From Chloroflexota bacterium (lineage in GTDB: Bacteria; Chloroflexota; Limnocylindria; Limnocylindrales; CSP1-4): DNA of 64,000 bases. The stretch is taken from contig JAUJOH010000002.1 in the NCBI GenBank assembly GCA_030447745.1, forward strand, positions 308,081-372,080, read 5' to 3'. A program made the translations under genes and the position numbers. The notes under the pieces were generated by a model. It was not told the origin of the DNA, made no database searches, and worked only from the letters and a program-made list of their open reading frames with translations. The stretch's first letter is position 1. Every line of letters starts with the position of its first letter. Positions 54,336 to 63,873 of this stretch are shown in pieces.

Positions 54336-54480
54336 GAGGCCGAGTATAGGGACGCTCGATCGCCCGGACGCGCCGCCGGTCGTGTCCGGGTCGATGCCGA
54401 AGGACCCGCGGCGCACCGCGGGCCGCCGCTGCGGACGCGGTGGCCGATCGAACCTGCTCCCGACCGTCCGGAGGCCTCCC

Positions 54481-55518
54481 GTGACCGACGCCGCGCGACC
54501 CGGCTCCCCGACTCCGCTCGACGTGCTCGGCGGCGCCGCCGACGCGCTGGCCAACGGCGGTGAGCTCGACACGACCCTTCGGAAGCTGCTGACCATCGCG
54601 ACCGGCGTGCTCGCCGCGGACACGGCGGCGGTCTTCCTCCAGGATCCCGACCGGGTGGGGCTGGAGCCGGCGCTCGCGATCGGGATCGACGAGCCGGCGT
54701 TCGATCGGCTTCGGGAGAGCTTCGGCGGCGAGGACGATCCGGTGCTCGCGACCGCCCGCGACCGGGCCGGCCGGCGCGCCGGGGCCGACGCCGGCGGCTA
54801 CCTGGCGGTGACGGCGAGCCGGCAGGCCGCCTTCGAGCCGCTCGTCGTCACGCGTGCTGGGATCGAGCTGTCACTCGGGGTCATCGCGGTGGGCTGGCAC
54901 GAGGAGCGTGAGCTCGCCGGGGATGCGGTTGCCACGCTGGTCGCACTCGCCCGTCTTGCGGGGGTCGCGGTGGACCACGCCCGGCTCGCGTCGCTCGTCG
55001 CCGAGCGCTCCGAGTGGTTCGAGCGGATGGCCCAGACCGATCCACTTACGGGCCTGGCGAACAGGCGGACCTTCGACCGAGTCCTCGAGCTCGAGGTTGC
55101 CCGCGCAGCGCGTCAGGGTCTCGAGGTGTCCCTGGCCCTCTTCGACGTCGACGGCTTCGTGGCGACGAACGAGGTGGGCGGGCACGCCGCCGGTGACGAC
55201 GTGCTCCGTGCGGTGGCGTCCGTGATCAACGAGGCCGTCCGGCTGGTCGACACCGTGGCGCGCATTGGCGGCGATGAGTTCGCGCTCGTCGCCCCGGGCC
55301 CCGGCGGCGTCACCGTCGCGCGTCGCGTGCTGTCCGGGGTCGAGAAGCTCTCACCGATTGCCGGGCGATCCATCTCGGTATCGGCCGGCCTCGCCCGCTT
55401 CCCGGGCGACGGCGCGACGGCCGAAGACGTGCTGGCCGCGGCGCTCGCGGCCCTCGAGGTGGCCAAGGCAAGCGGAGCCGGAGCGCTCCACGAGGCGAGC
55501 ACGCAGCCGGCCGGCTGA
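54481..55518 (+). CDS. soluble GAF-GGDEF diguanylate cyclase
   Basis: A 345-residue cytosolic protein. Residues 15-165 resemble a GAF domain ([60 protein letters not shown]). The cyclase domain follows: QTDPLTGLANRRTFDRVLEL, LALFDVDGFVATNEVGGHAA and the active-site VARIGGDEFALVAPGPGG. RLVD five residues before GGDEF is an intact I-site. FDVDGFVATNE differs from the usual D-x-D-x-F-K-x-x-N by lacking Lys, so activity may be altered. GTG 54481 follows GGAGG. It is divergent from the c-di-AMP receptor gene, with 145 bp between them. Confidence 0.88.
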   Translation: MTDAARPGSPTPLDVLGGAADALANGGELDTTLRKLLTIATGVLAADTAAVFLQDPDRVGLEPALAIGIDEPAFDRLRESFGGEDDPVLATARDRAGRRAGADAGGYLAVTASRQAAFEPLVVTRAGIELSLGVIAVGWHEERELAGDAVATLVALARLAGVAVDHARLASLVAERSEWFERMAQTDPLTGLANRRTFDRVLELEVARAARQGLEVSLALFDVDGFVATNEVGGHAAGDDVLRAVASVINEAVRLVDTVARIGGDEFALVAPGPGGVTVARRVLSGVEKLSPIAGRSISVSAGLARFPGDGATAEDVLAAALAALEVAKASGAGALHEASTQPAG

Positions 55519-55583
55519 CGCGAATGGGCGCGGCGATCAGTGCCTGACGACGCGGCGATCAGCGCCCGACGACCCTACGACGG

Positions 55584-56474
55584 CTACGAGCCGGCGGTCG
55601 TCGCCGTGCCCTGCGACACGATCGGCGGCGTGGGCGCGGTGGCGTCGGGGCCGCGCTCCCGTGTCAGCGCCACGGTGACGCCGGTCGCTGCGGGCGCACC
55701 GCGGGTCGCGAAGGCAGCGGTCCCGTTGCCGCCGACCGTGAAGTGCCCGATCGGGACGGGAGCGTCCTGCCCGGCGATCACCCAGGCCTCGTAGACCTCA
55801 GAGCCCGTGGTGGGAGCGAGATCGCGCATGACGATCGCCACCTGACCGTCCTCGCTGACGGCCGCGATCCCGGTGGGGCCGTCGCCCTCGGAGGTCAGGA
55901 TCGCCGTCTGGCTGCCGGGGGCCGCGGCGACGTCGAGCACCGCCGCGAGCCCTCGCTGGTACTCCCGCGCGACCCCGAGATCCTGCTGGAGGGCAACGTT
56001 CCAGCCGGCCAGGGCGACGATCGCCACGACGGCCGCGAGGCCGGCGAGCCAGGTGAGCGGTGACGTTCGCGCCGACCGGCTCTCGCGTTCGCGGCGCCCT
56101 TCGCGCTCCCCCCGCCTGGCGCGCGACAGGAACGCCGTGATGGCCGCCCGCAGCGCCGCCTCGGGGCGGTCGGCCGGCCCGGTGCCGTCGCCGGCCGATC
56201 GCCCGGGGGCCGCGACGGTCGCTCCGGCCCCGCGCGCCTCGAGATCGGCGGCTGCCGCCTCCAGCACGCGCGACTTGAGGGAGGCCGGCGGCTCGATCGG
56301 CTCGACGGCCTCGGCCAGGTACGGAACGACCTTGCCGAGCTCCATGAACTCGTCGTGCCGCTCGGGGCACTCCGCGAGATGCTCGCGGACCAGGCGCTCC
56401 TCGTCAGGGTCGAGCGCGCCCAGCACGTAACCCGCGGCGAGCTCACGCACGACGTCGCATTGGTCGGACGTCAT
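55584..56474 (-). CDS. RskA-type anti-sigma factor
   Basis: A 296-residue single-pass membrane protein. The N-terminal sigma-binding domain is VVRELAAGYVLGALDPDEER then LVREHLAECPERHDEFMELG; the zinc-anti-sigma motif HxxxCxxC is incomplete (HLAECPERH). A Glu/Arg-rich linker precedes the membrane segment PLTWLAGLAAVVAIVALAGW (about residues 145-165). The external C-domain YEAWVIAGQDAPVPIGHFTV is the RskA/anti-sigma-K fold. It would hold the ECF sigma factor until released, perhaps by proteolysis. Its ATG overlaps the sigma gene stop by four bases. Confidence 0.9.
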   Translation of the reverse strand: MTSDQCDVVRELAAGYVLGALDPDEERLVREHLAECPERHDEFMELGKVVPYLAEAVEPIEPPASLKSRVLEAAAADLEARGAGATVAAPGRSAGDGTGPADRPEAALRAAITAFLSRARRGEREGRRERESRSARTSPLTWLAGLAAVVAIVALAGWNVALQQDLGVAREYQRGLAAVLDVAAAPGSQTAILTSEGDGPTGIAAVSEDGQVAIVMRDLAPTTGSEVYEAWVIAGQDAPVPIGHFTVGGNGTAAFATRGAPAATGVTVALTRERGPDATAPTPPIVSQGTATTAGS

Positions 56475-57100
56475 GGTTGCGCCCTCGCGGGTGACTCGGC
56501 CGGGATCTCGGCCGTCTGGCCGGGCAGGGCGCGACGCATCGCCAGGAGGCCCAGTCGCATCCGGCTCTTCACGGTGCCGAGCGGCGCGCCGGTCCGAACG
56601 GCGATCTCCTGCTGTGTGAGGCCGCTGAAGTAGGCAAGCTCGATCGCCTCGCGCTGGACGTCCGACAGCGTGGCGAGGGCGGCGACGATCGCGTCACGGT
56701 CGAGCCGGCCGGCGACCTCGCCCCATACGTCCGGGGCGGTCAGTGACGCGGGAGGCACGGCCTCGCGCTCGGGGAGGCCGACGGTTGGACGGCGCCGCCG
56801 GACGGCGTCGACGGCCCGGTGGTGGACGATGGCCAGGAACCACGTCTTGACGCTGCCGCGACCCTCGACGTATCGGGCGGCATTGCGCCACGCACCGAGG
56901 AACGCCTCCTGGACGACGTCCTCCGCCATCCCTGCGTCACCCGTGATCCGCCGCGCGATCGAGTAGGCCATCGTTCGATACCGGTCGTAGAGTTCTTCCA
57001 GGGCTCGCAGATCGCCGGCCGAGGCGCGCGCGAGCACGGCTCGGTCGGCGTCCTCGACGGACGACACGGGTCGTGACGGGGTCGGTCCGGTGTCGTTCAT
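56471..57100 (-). CDS. ECF sigma factor (SigK-like)
   Basis: A 209-residue sigma-70 family protein. Region 2: LARASAGDLRALEELYDRYR then MAYSIARRITGDAGMAEDVV and QEAFLGAWRNAARYVEGRGS VKTW (-10 recognition), with HHRAVDAVRRRR. Region 4: VQREAIELAYFSGLTQQEIA then VRTGAPLGTVKSRMRLGLL (-35 recognition HTH). No extra domains. It pairs with the anti-sigma factor downstream; the tmk stop upstream overlaps its start by four bases. The regulon cannot be read from this window. Autoregulation would need a promoter inside tmk or further upstream. Confidence 0.95.
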   Translation of the reverse strand: MNDTGPTPSRPVSSVEDADRAVLARASAGDLRALEELYDRYRTMAYSIARRITGDAGMAEDVVQEAFLGAWRNAARYVEGRGSVKTWFLAIVHHRAVDAVRRRRPTVGLPEREAVPPASLTAPDVWGEVAGRLDRDAIVAALATLSDVQREAIELAYFSGLTQQEIAVRTGAPLGTVKSRMRLGLLAMRRALPGQTAEIPAESPARAQP

Positions 57101-57798
57101 CGAGGTATGCGCTGAGCGAGGCGTTCCGGTTCACTCGACGCGTCGCCGGGCTGGAGAAGGCCGAGACCGGTCAGCCGGCTCGCCGCGGCCGTGACCGCCG
57201 ACTCGACCTCCGCCGCCGTGGCCCGGGCGTCGATGACGGCGAACCGCACCGGATCGGCCGCCGCGAGCGCCCGGAAGCCGTCGCACACGCGCCGGTGGAA
57301 GTCGAGGCCGAACGCCGACTCGAACCGCGTTCGCTCGAAGTCCTTGCGAGCAAGGCCCACCTCCGCCGGCAGATCGAGCAGGATCGTCAGGTCCGGCACG
57401 ATGCCGGCCGTCGCGAACCGCTCGAGGGCTCGGAGCTCGTCGAGGTCGAGACCGGCACCGAACCCCTGGTAGGCGAGGGTCGAGTCGGCGAACCGCGTCG
57501 ACACGACCAGCGCGCCGCGGGCGAGCGCGGGCCGAATGACCGACTCGACCAGCTCCGCGCGGGCAGCGTTGAAGAGGAGCGCATCGGCGCGAGGGCCGTG
57601 CGTCGAGGCGGCGTCCAGCAGCATCTCCCGCACGCGCTCGCCGACGGTCGTCCCGCCCGGCTCGCGGGTGACCACGACCTCGAGACCCGCCGCGGCCGCT
57701 CGTCGGCCCAGCCGCTGCGTCTGCGTCGTCTTGCCGGCGCCCTCGGGGCCTTCGATGGTGATGAACCAGCCCGCGCCGACAGCTCCAACCGCTGCCAC
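57097..57798 (-). CDS. tmk: thymidylate kinase
   Basis: A 233-residue P-loop kinase. WFITIEGPEGAGKTTQTQRL is the Walker A loop, VVVTREPGGTTVGERVREML carries the DR/TREPGGT motif, FNAARAELVESVIRPAL, then VVSTRFADSTLAYQGFGAGL holds the substrate-site DRYxxSxxAYQ block, here TRFADSTLAYQG. LTILLDLPAEVGLARK follows. It phosphorylates dTMP to dTDP and so also serves the dTTP used by rmlA. GTG 57798 starts shortly before the P-loop. It sits between the R3H-ATPase gene (84 bp upstream) and the sigma factor (four-base overlap). Confidence 0.95.
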   Translation of the reverse strand: MAAVGAVGAGWFITIEGPEGAGKTTQTQRLGRRAAAAGLEVVVTREPGGTTVGERVREMLLDAASTHGPRADALLFNAARAELVESVIRPALARGALVVSTRFADSTLAYQGFGAGLDLDELRALERFATAGIVPDLTILLDLPAEVGLARKDFERTRFESAFGLDFHRRVCDGFRALAAADPVRFAVIDARATAAEVESAVTAAASRLTGLGLLQPGDASSEPERLAQRIPR

Positions 57799-57881
57799 GG
57801 GCGGGAGTGTAGCCCACGGGTCCTCCCGGTCCGGAAGCCGAGGTCCCGGCGCCCCTGCCGGCGGCCGCTGCCGCGCCGCGC

Positions 57882-60017
57882 TCAGCGCCAGGTGCGGGCG
57901 ACGTCCGGGTAGAGCCGCACCCGCCGGTACGGTTCACGCCCCCGCGAGCGCGAGACGAGATTGGCGCGCTCGGCCATCTGGTGCTGCAGCCGACGGATGT
58001 ACGCGTTCTGCGGCGAGAGCTCGACGGCATCGGAGCCGGTCATGACGAGCCCGATGGCCTCCTCGGTCTCGCGGAGCGCCGCCTCCCGCGGGTCGACCTC
58101 GAGGGAGTAGATCGAGGTGAGGCTCGCCTGCATCTGGAGGATCGTGTTGTTCTTCAGGACGTAGATCGGCATCCCGCGCTCCTCGGCCTCGCGGAGGAGC
58201 GGCGTCTTCTGCTTGTATTCGTTCTTGAGCGTCATGACGACGTCCGCCTCGTCCACGTCGTGCGCGACGATGACCGGCAGCTGGAGCTCCCGGACGGCCT
58301 GCTCGAGACGCTTCCGGCTGATCCCCTGCGGGAGGACACGAAGGGTCGGCAGGATCGAGCCGGGGTCGCCATGCAGCGTCTCGCCGACCTCCGCGATGGC
58401 GGTCGCGACCGCGCGATCGGCGACCACCTCGTCGTCCTCGGCGTCCTCATCATCGTCGTCTCGATCGCGCCCGTTGACCGGCGCCGTCCCCTCGTCCGCG
58501 TGAAGGGCCGTGATGGCCCGCGACGCCTGCTCGCGCCAGGCGCGTTGTCGCTCGAACTCGCGCGCATCCCGGGCGCGCGGCTCGGGCGCCGGCGCGGCAC
58601 CGCGCTCCAGCGGGCCGCGATCGGCGATCTCGCCGGCGACGAACGGCGCGTCGGCCGCGTCGGCACCGGGCGGCACCGCGAAGCGCTCGCCCGGCATCAC
58701 GGGTCCGCTGCCGAAGCTGCCTGGGGCGCCCTCCGCGCGAGCATTCTCGCGGCCTTCGCGGCCTTCGCGGCCTTCGCGGCCCTCGCGCCCGGACCCGCCG
58801 CGCGTCTGCCGCCAGCCGCCGGACGCGCCGGGGCGGTACCCGGAGCGGAAGGCGCCGCGATCCGCCTCGCGGTACCCGCCACCGCGGTATGGGCTGTCGC
58901 CGCGCCATCCCGGTTCCGTGCGCCAGCCGGGGCCGCTGCCCACGAGCCCCGCGAAGCGCTCCGTCCCGAGCTGGTCGCGCGGTGAGGGTCGCGGCCGCGC
59001 CTGCGACCGGTGGACGCCCTCGGCGTCCCGCCACCGCAGCTCCGGGGCGACCGGGTCGCCGCGGAGCATCGCATCGATGGTCTCGGCGACGTCCGCGTGG
59101 GCGAGCACGCGGTCGCGGTCCTGGATCTCGACGATGACGTCGAACGTCGGCGGCGCCTTGCGCTCGAGGACGCTCTTCTGCGAGCGGCGGCGGCGCGCCT
59201 CCTCGTCACCCAGGGTGACGCTCTGGATGCCGCCGATCAGGTCCGACAGCGTGGGGTTGAGCATCAGGTTGTCGAGGTTGTTGCCGTGCGCGGTGCCGAT
59301 CAGCTGGACGCCGCGCTCGGCGATCGTCCGGGCAGCCTGCGCCTCGAGCTCCGTCCCGATCTCGTCGATGACGATGACCTGCGGCATGTGGTTCTCGACC
59401 GCCTCGATCATGACCTCGTGCTGCAGGGTGGGCGTCCGGACCTGCATCCGGCGCGCCTTGCCAATCGCGGGATGCGGGATGTCGCCGTCGCCGGCGATCT
59501 CGTTCGACGTGTCCACAACCACCACCCGCTTGCCCAGGTCGTCCGCCAGGACCCGCGCCGCCTCCCGGAGCATCGTCGTCTTGCCGATCCCGGGCCGGCC
59601 CATGATCAGGATCGACTTTCCGGTCTCTACGAAGTCCTCGATGATCTCGATCGTCCCGTACACCGCCCGGCCGATCCGGCACGTCAGGCCGACGATCTTG
59701 CCGTTCCTGTTGCGGAGCGCGGAGATCCGGTGGAGCGTCCGCTCGATCCCCGCCCGGTTGTCGTCGCCGAACGTGCCGATGTTGTCGACGACGTGCTGGA
59801 TGTCGGCGTCGACGATCTCCCGCTCGAGGAGCGTCACCTCGCTGTCCGGGAAGCGGGCCTCAGGTCGCCGGCCGAGGTCGAGCACGACCTCGATCAGCTG
59901 CTCACGGTCCGGCAGCGCATGCACCGCATGGACGATCTCCGGCGGCAGCGACTCCAGCAGGGCGTCGAGATCGTCGATCGACTCCCGGCGTTCGTCTGTG
60001 CTCAACACGTCCTCCAT
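57882..60017 (-). CDS. R3H-domain ATPase (Ycf45/SpoIIIAA-like)
   Basis: A 711-residue protein. Residues 60-330 are a SpoIIIAA/Ycf45-type AAA ATPase: [39 protein letters not shown] (Walker A), [20 protein letters not shown] (Walker B), [21 protein letters not shown] Gly/Arg-rich low-complexity region (about 345-510, with repeated GRE) follows. The C-terminal part repeats a conserved block ([50 protein letters not shown]) and ends in an R3H motif ([20 protein letters not shown]). Such proteins occur in cyanobacteria, plastids and Chloroflexota and probably act on nucleic acid. ATG 60017 overlaps the GNAT stop (TAATG). Confidence 0.88.
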   Translation of the reverse strand: MEDVLSTDERRESIDDLDALLESLPPEIVHAVHALPDREQLIEVVLDLGRRPEARFPDSEVTLLEREIVDADIQHVVDNIGTFGDDNRAGIERTLHRISALRNRNGKIVGLTCRIGRAVYGTIEIIEDFVETGKSILIMGRPGIGKTTMLREAARVLADDLGKRVVVVDTSNEIAGDGDIPHPAIGKARRMQVRTPTLQHEVMIEAVENHMPQVIVIDEIGTELEAQAARTIAERGVQLIGTAHGNNLDNLMLNPTLSDLIGGIQSVTLGDEEARRRRSQKSVLERKAPPTFDVIVEIQDRDRVLAHADVAETIDAMLRGDPVAPELRWRDAEGVHRSQARPRPSPRDQLGTERFAGLVGSGPGWRTEPGWRGDSPYRGGGYREADRGAFRSGYRPGASGGWRQTRGGSGREGREGREGREGRENARAEGAPGSFGSGPVMPGERFAVPPGADAADAPFVAGEIADRGPLERGAAPAPEPRARDAREFERQRAWREQASRAITALHADEGTAPVNGRDRDDDDEDAEDDEVVADRAVATAIAEVGETLHGDPGSILPTLRVLPQGISRKRLEQAVRELQLPVIVAHDVDEADVVMTLKNEYKQKTPLLREAEERGMPIYVLKNNTILQMQASLTSIYSLEVDPREAALRETEEAIGLVMTGSDAVELSPQNAYIRRLQHQMAERANLVSRSRGREPYRRVRLYPDVARTWR

Positions 60018-61084
60018 TAGCGGACGCCGGCCGGCACGAGGGCCGGCTCGGCGACGCGGACGAGGGTTTCCTTCATCAGCAGGGTGACGGTCGCCATGGT
60101 GGCGAAACCCGCCTCCTCGAGGCGGCGGTCGGTCGGGGACTCGTACGTCCTCACAGGAGCGATGACCCCATGATCGTGACGATGGTCGGCGCCGCGTTGC
60201 GTCCGCGCGGCGATGACGCCGAGCCCGTATCGGACGAGTGGCGCGCAATCCACGCCGGGGCGGGCCAGGACCTTGAGATAGTGCGGCTGGTCCTCTTTCG
60301 CGACACCGACCTGGACGAATCCGTCGAGTTGCGTGCCGTCACGCCCGCCGTCGCGTGCCTCCATCACGAAACCATCGACGTCGGCGAACCTGAGGATCGG
60401 CGCGAGGCTGGACCGCGGCACGCGCCACTGGTTTCCCTGGCGCTCCCAGTCCGGCAGCCGCAGTGCTTCCAGTCGCTGGACGGGTGGCGGTGTCGCGGCC
60501 GCGTAGAGCCGTGCCAGCGCCAGCGCGTCGATCTGGGTCGCCGGCCGGATGCACGCGGCAGCGGCATCGGCATCGGACATGGGCGGCGGCAACGGCTGAC
60601 TCGACGGTCGGAAGAGGACCGCCTCGTCACCGTAGCGCGCGAACCCTGCCTGCATGAACAGGTCGACGTTGCCATCCGCGTCGGCGCAGGCGACGTGGAA
60701 GCGTGCGGCGCCCCGCTTGGCGCCGTCGCGGAGCAACTGCTGCACCAGCCGGTAGCGGACGTCGCCGGCGGTCGCCGCTCCCACGGCGTCGAGCTCCACG
60801 ATGGTCCACTCGTCGCGCGACGACTCGCGCTCGACGCGGATGAGGCCGGCCAGGCGGCGCTCGTCCTCGTAGACGAACATCAGGTCGTGGGGCCGGAAGG
60901 CGCCGAGCGGCAGCCGGAACAGGCTGAAGACGCCGATCGGCGGGCCGCTCACGGGAAGGCCCAGCGATCGCGTGTCGGCGCCGTCGCCCTGGCACAGCCG
61001 GGAGAGCTCGCCGAGCGCGGCGAGGTCCGTGAAGCGCGCGGCGCGGACCTTCCCCGTGGCGCGGCTCGCGCGCGGTTCCGTCAC
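60017..61084 (-). CDS. two-domain GNAT-like acetyltransferase
   Basis: A 355-residue protein with two acetyltransferase-like halves. First half: [20 protein letters not shown], then [19 protein letters not shown] and [20 protein letters not shown] (the GNAT C-terminal strand ending in GF). Second half: [20 protein letters not shown], then [31 protein letters not shown] as [19 protein letters not shown]. The acetyl-CoA pyrophosphate loop is not obvious in either half, so catalysis is uncertain. This protein precedes the R3H-ATPase with overlapping stop and start (TAATG), suggesting they work together. GTG 61084 is used. Confidence 0.75.
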   Translation of the reverse strand: MTEPRASRATGKVRAARFTDLAALGELSRLCQGDGADTRSLGLPVSGPPIGVFSLFRLPLGAFRPHDLMFVYEDERRLAGLIRVERESSRDEWTIVELDAVGAATAGDVRYRLVQQLLRDGAKRGAARFHVACADADGNVDLFMQAGFARYGDEAVLFRPSSQPLPPPMSDADAAAACIRPATQIDALALARLYAAATPPPVQRLEALRLPDWERQGNQWRVPRSSLAPILRFADVDGFVMEARDGGRDGTQLDGFVQVGVAKEDQPHYLKVLARPGVDCAPLVRYGLGVIAARTQRGADHRHDHGVIAPVRTYESPTDRRLEEAGFATMATVTLLMKETLVRVAEPALVPAGVR

Positions 61085-61124
61085 CGCTGCCACCAAACGA
61101 TGCCGCCGTGCCCAGCTGCCGCGG

Positions 61125-61763
61125 TCACCGGGGCGTCCTCGCTCGGCGCGTCGGATGCGGACGCCGGCCGGAGCCTTCGCCCGGGTCAGCGTGCTCGGAC
61201 GCCATCGTGGCCACGAGCCGATGGAACCGCGTCTCGCCCGCCAGCTCCGGGTGGAAGGCCGTCGCGACCACGTTGCGCTCGCGGACGGCGACGATCCGGC
61301 CATCGTCGAGCGTGGCGAGAACATCGACGTCCGGCCCCGCCCGCTCGATCACGGGGGCGCGGATGAAGACGCCGTGGACCGGGGTGTCGCCCAGGACCGG
61401 CACGTTCAGCTCACCCTCGAACGAATCCAGCTGGCGCCCGAACGCGTTGCGGCGGACGGTCACGTCGAGGAGTGGCAGGATCGGCTCCTCCTGGCCCGCG
61501 ATCTCGCGTGCGAGGACGATCATCCCGGCACACGTGCCGAAGACGGGCGCGCCACTCGCCGCAAGCTCGAGGATCGGCTCGCGCATGCCCCATCGATCGA
61601 TCAGTCGGCGCATCGTCGTGCTCTCGCCACCCGGCAGGATCAGCGCGTCGACAGCGTCGAGGTCGGCTGGCAGGCGCACCGGGACGCCGTCGACGCCGAT
61701 CGCGTCGAGCGTCTGGAGATGCTCCCGGAACGCCCCCTGCAGGGCAAGAACCCCGATCTTCAT
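61125..61763 (-). CDS. pdxT: pyridoxal 5'-phosphate synthase glutaminase subunit
   Basis: A 212-residue class I glutaminase. KIGVLALQGAFREHLQTLDA is the family opening, LILPGGESTTMRRLIDRWGM follows, VFGTCAGMIVLAREIAGQ contains the nucleophile Cys, RNAFGRQLDSFEGEL is the PdxS-contact block, and VVATAFHPELAGETRFHRLV gives the His and Glu of the triad. It hydrolyses glutamine and channels ammonia to PdxS in a 12+12 complex. The last 25 residues are an Arg/Pro tail not seen in most homologues. pdxS lies 162 bp upstream. Confidence 0.96.
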   Translation of the reverse strand: MKIGVLALQGAFREHLQTLDAIGVDGVPVRLPADLDAVDALILPGGESTTMRRLIDRWGMREPILELAASGAPVFGTCAGMIVLAREIAGQEEPILPLLDVTVRRNAFGRQLDSFEGELNVPVLGDTPVHGVFIRAPVIERAGPDVDVLATLDDGRIVAVRERNVVATAFHPELAGETRFHRLVATMASEHADPGEGSGRRPHPTRRARTPR

Positions 61764-61776
61764 CGAGTGGCAACCT

Positions 61777-61826
61777 CAACGGTGGTCAGCACACGCCCCC
61801 TCAAAGGTGGTCAGCACACGCTCTCC
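61777..61826. repeat. 25-bp direct repeat, two units, between pdxS and pdxT
   Basis: Two adjacent 25-bp units (61777-61801, 61802-61826) share the core GGTGGTCAGCACACGC and differ at five positions. They lie 14 bp upstream of the pdxT ATG on the pdxST strand. A repeat in this position could be a binding site or a hairpin-free spacer; no other copy was noticed in the window. Confidence 0.8.
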
Positions 61827-61925
61827 AAACGCCGCGGCGACGCCCTGCGGACGATCGGCGCGAGGACTCCGAAGCCCGCGATCCGCGAGGCCCTTGGGAC
61901 CGACGACGCCATCGGGCGCGACGGT

Positions 61926-62813
61926 CTACCAGCCCCGAACGGCCAGGCGCTCCTGCTCCGGAATCGACTCCAGCGTCAGGCCGCGCATCGGCGCGCCGAG
62001 CCCCTTCGACACGTCCGCCACGATCGCCGGATTGTCGAAATGCGTCGTGGCCTGGACGATCGCATTGGCCATCCGGGCCGGGTCCTCGCTCTTGAAGATG
62101 CCGGAGCCGACGAAGACGCCCTCGGCGCCCAGCTGCATGACCAGCGCCGCATCGGCGGGCGTCGAGATGCCGCCGGCGACGAAGTTGACGACCGGGAGCT
62201 TGCCGTCGCGGGCGACCTCCCGGACGAGGTCGAGCGGCGCCTGGAGCTCCTTGGCGGCGACGAACAGCTCGTCCTCGCGCATCGAGTGGAGCCGGCGGAG
62301 CCCGGCGTTGACGTCACGGAGCTGGCGGACCGCCTCGACGATGTTGCCGGTCCCGGCCTCGCCCTTCGTCCGCATCATCGACGCGCCTTCGGCGATCCGG
62401 CGGAGCGCCTCGCCGAGGTTCCGGCAACCGCACACGAACGGCACCTTGAACTCGTGCTTGTCGATGTGGTTCGACTCGTCCGCCGGCGTCAGGACCTCCG
62501 ACTCGTCGATGTAGTCGACGCCGATCGCCTCGAGGATCTGGGCCTCGACGAAGTGCCCGATCCGCGCCTTCGCCATGACCGGGACCGTCACCGCGTTCAT
62601 GATCGACTCGACCATCCCGGGATCACTCATCCGCGCGACGCCGCCGGCGGCGCGAATGTCCGACGGCACGCGTTCCAGGGCCATCACGGCAACCGCGCCG
62701 GCGTCCTCTGCGATCTTCGCCTGGTCCGGCGTGACGACGTCCATGATGACGCCGCCCTTGAGCATCTGGGCGAGCCCCTTCCTGGTCGCCCAAGTGGACG
62801 TTTCGACGGTCAT
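61926..62813 (-). CDS. pdxS: pyridoxal 5'-phosphate synthase lyase subunit
   Basis: A 295-residue TIM barrel. [20 protein letters not shown], then [20 protein letters not shown] and [20 protein letters not shown] are the signature strands; [20 protein letters not shown] holds Asp/Glu of the site, [19 protein letters not shown] and [20 protein letters not shown] include the catalytic Lys and phosphate loop. It builds PLP from ribose-5-phosphate, glyceraldehyde-3-phosphate and ammonia. ATG 62813 gives [13 protein letters not shown], a normal opening. A GbsR/MarR-type regulator lies upstream on the same strand, 203 bp away; whether it controls pdxST is unknown. Confidence 0.97.
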   Translation of the reverse strand: MTVETSTWATRKGLAQMLKGGVIMDVVTPDQAKIAEDAGAVAVMALERVPSDIRAAGGVARMSDPGMVESIMNAVTVPVMAKARIGHFVEAQILEAIGVDYIDESEVLTPADESNHIDKHEFKVPFVCGCRNLGEALRRIAEGASMMRTKGEAGTGNIVEAVRQLRDVNAGLRRLHSMREDELFVAAKELQAPLDLVREVARDGKLPVVNFVAGGISTPADAALVMQLGAEGVFVGSGIFKSEDPARMANAIVQATTHFDNPAIVADVSKGLGAPMRGLTLESIPEQERLAVRGW

Positions 62814-63016
62814 GTGCTTCGGGTACTCCGGGCTGGCACGCGGGGTCTGCCGGCCGGCTGGCCGCGGGGTCCTCGCCCGTTCGAGCGACCGGGTCACCCT
62901 GCGTCCCGCGATTATCGCACGACGTCTCCGGTTCCCTGTCGCGCGAGGGTCGCCGTTCGGCGGCAGCGAACGCGACGCGGTGGCGGGGGGCCGCGCCCGG
63001 GCTGCCATGCGCGGAC

Positions 63017-63772
63017 TCAGCGGCCGACTGTCCGCACCACCCCGGACATCAGCCTGGTGGCCCGCCGTGCGGCACCGGGCGACAGCCGGCTGAGGGCGTC
63101 GACGAGCCCGAGGACGTCCCGATCGTCGAGGCCCCCGAGCAGGTGGACGAGCCGGAGGATCGTATCGTCGGGAACATTGCCGAGGAGCCGCAGCCCGCGC
63201 TCGAGCTCCCGCGGCTCGAGCTGCGGCACGAGCCCGATTGCCCGATCGAACAGCCGCACGAAGACGAGGAACGTGGCCAGCCAGTCGCGCAGCGCGACGA
63301 GATCCTCGTCGTCGGGGTGCGCCGCGGCCTCCGCTTCGGCCTCGGCGGCCGTCCGCTCGAGCACGCCGATGATCGGGTCGCCCTCGCGGTTCTTCCGCTC
63401 GGCCACCACCCGGCCGAACCAACGCCAGTGGTCGCCGACCGCGACATAGGCCGTGCCGGCCGGTCCGCGCCGCCCGACGCGACGCGGCTCCGGGACCCGC
63501 TCGACGATCCCCCAGGTCTCCGCCTCCGCGAGCGCCAGGCTCGCCGCGCGATGCGAGAGCCCCAGCGCCTCGCGCACCTCGCGCTCGGTGAGCGGCACCT
63601 GCCGCGTCATCAGATAGGCATGGACGCGGGCGATGGCCGGGGCCACGCCCCACGACCCGCCCATCTCGCCCCAGGCGTCGGCCAGACGGAGCCGGATGCG
63701 CTCGGCGCGCTCCGAGTTCGCGGCATCGACCGAGGGGACTGGCGAGGAGCCACTAGCGGGTTCGGTAGGCAT
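63017..63772 (-). CDS. GbsR/MarR-like winged-helix regulator
   Basis: A 251-residue protein. [20 protein letters not shown] then [20 protein letters not shown] and [20 protein letters not shown] form the GbsR-type winged helix; [20 protein letters not shown] is the wing. A helical C-domain of about 130 residues follows ([40 protein letters not shown]), larger than in most GbsR proteins and probably for dimerisation or ligand binding. GbsR represses glycine-betaine synthesis genes in Bacillus; here the targets are unknown. A palindrome covers its own start codon, so autoregulation is likely. Confidence 0.85.
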   Translation of the reverse strand: MPTEPASGSSPVPSVDAANSERAERIRLRLADAWGEMGGSWGVAPAIARVHAYLMTRQVPLTEREVREALGLSHRAASLALAEAETWGIVERVPEPRRVGRRGPAGTAYVAVGDHWRWFGRVVAERKNREGDPIIGVLERTAAEAEAEAAAHPDDEDLVALRDWLATFLVFVRLFDRAIGLVPQLEPRELERGLRLLGNVPDDTILRLVHLLGGLDDRDVLGLVDALSRLSPGAARRATRLMSGVVRTVGR

Positions 63773-63785
63773 AACTTGCTATGCC
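63768..63785. promoter_or_regulatory. operator-like palindrome over the GbsR-like start
   Basis: GGCATA, ACTTGC, TATGCC: a perfect 6-bp inverted repeat with a 6-base spacer, and it includes the ATG (63770-63772 on the plus strand). A dimeric winged-helix protein bound here would block its own transcription or translation. Confidence 0.5.
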
Positions 63786-63873
63786 ACAGTAGCAGGGGGG
63801 GCTGCCGCGAAGTGCGACGCCCGGGACCGGCTCACAGGGTTGGCGCCGGGATGCGGTCGTATGATCGGCGGAC

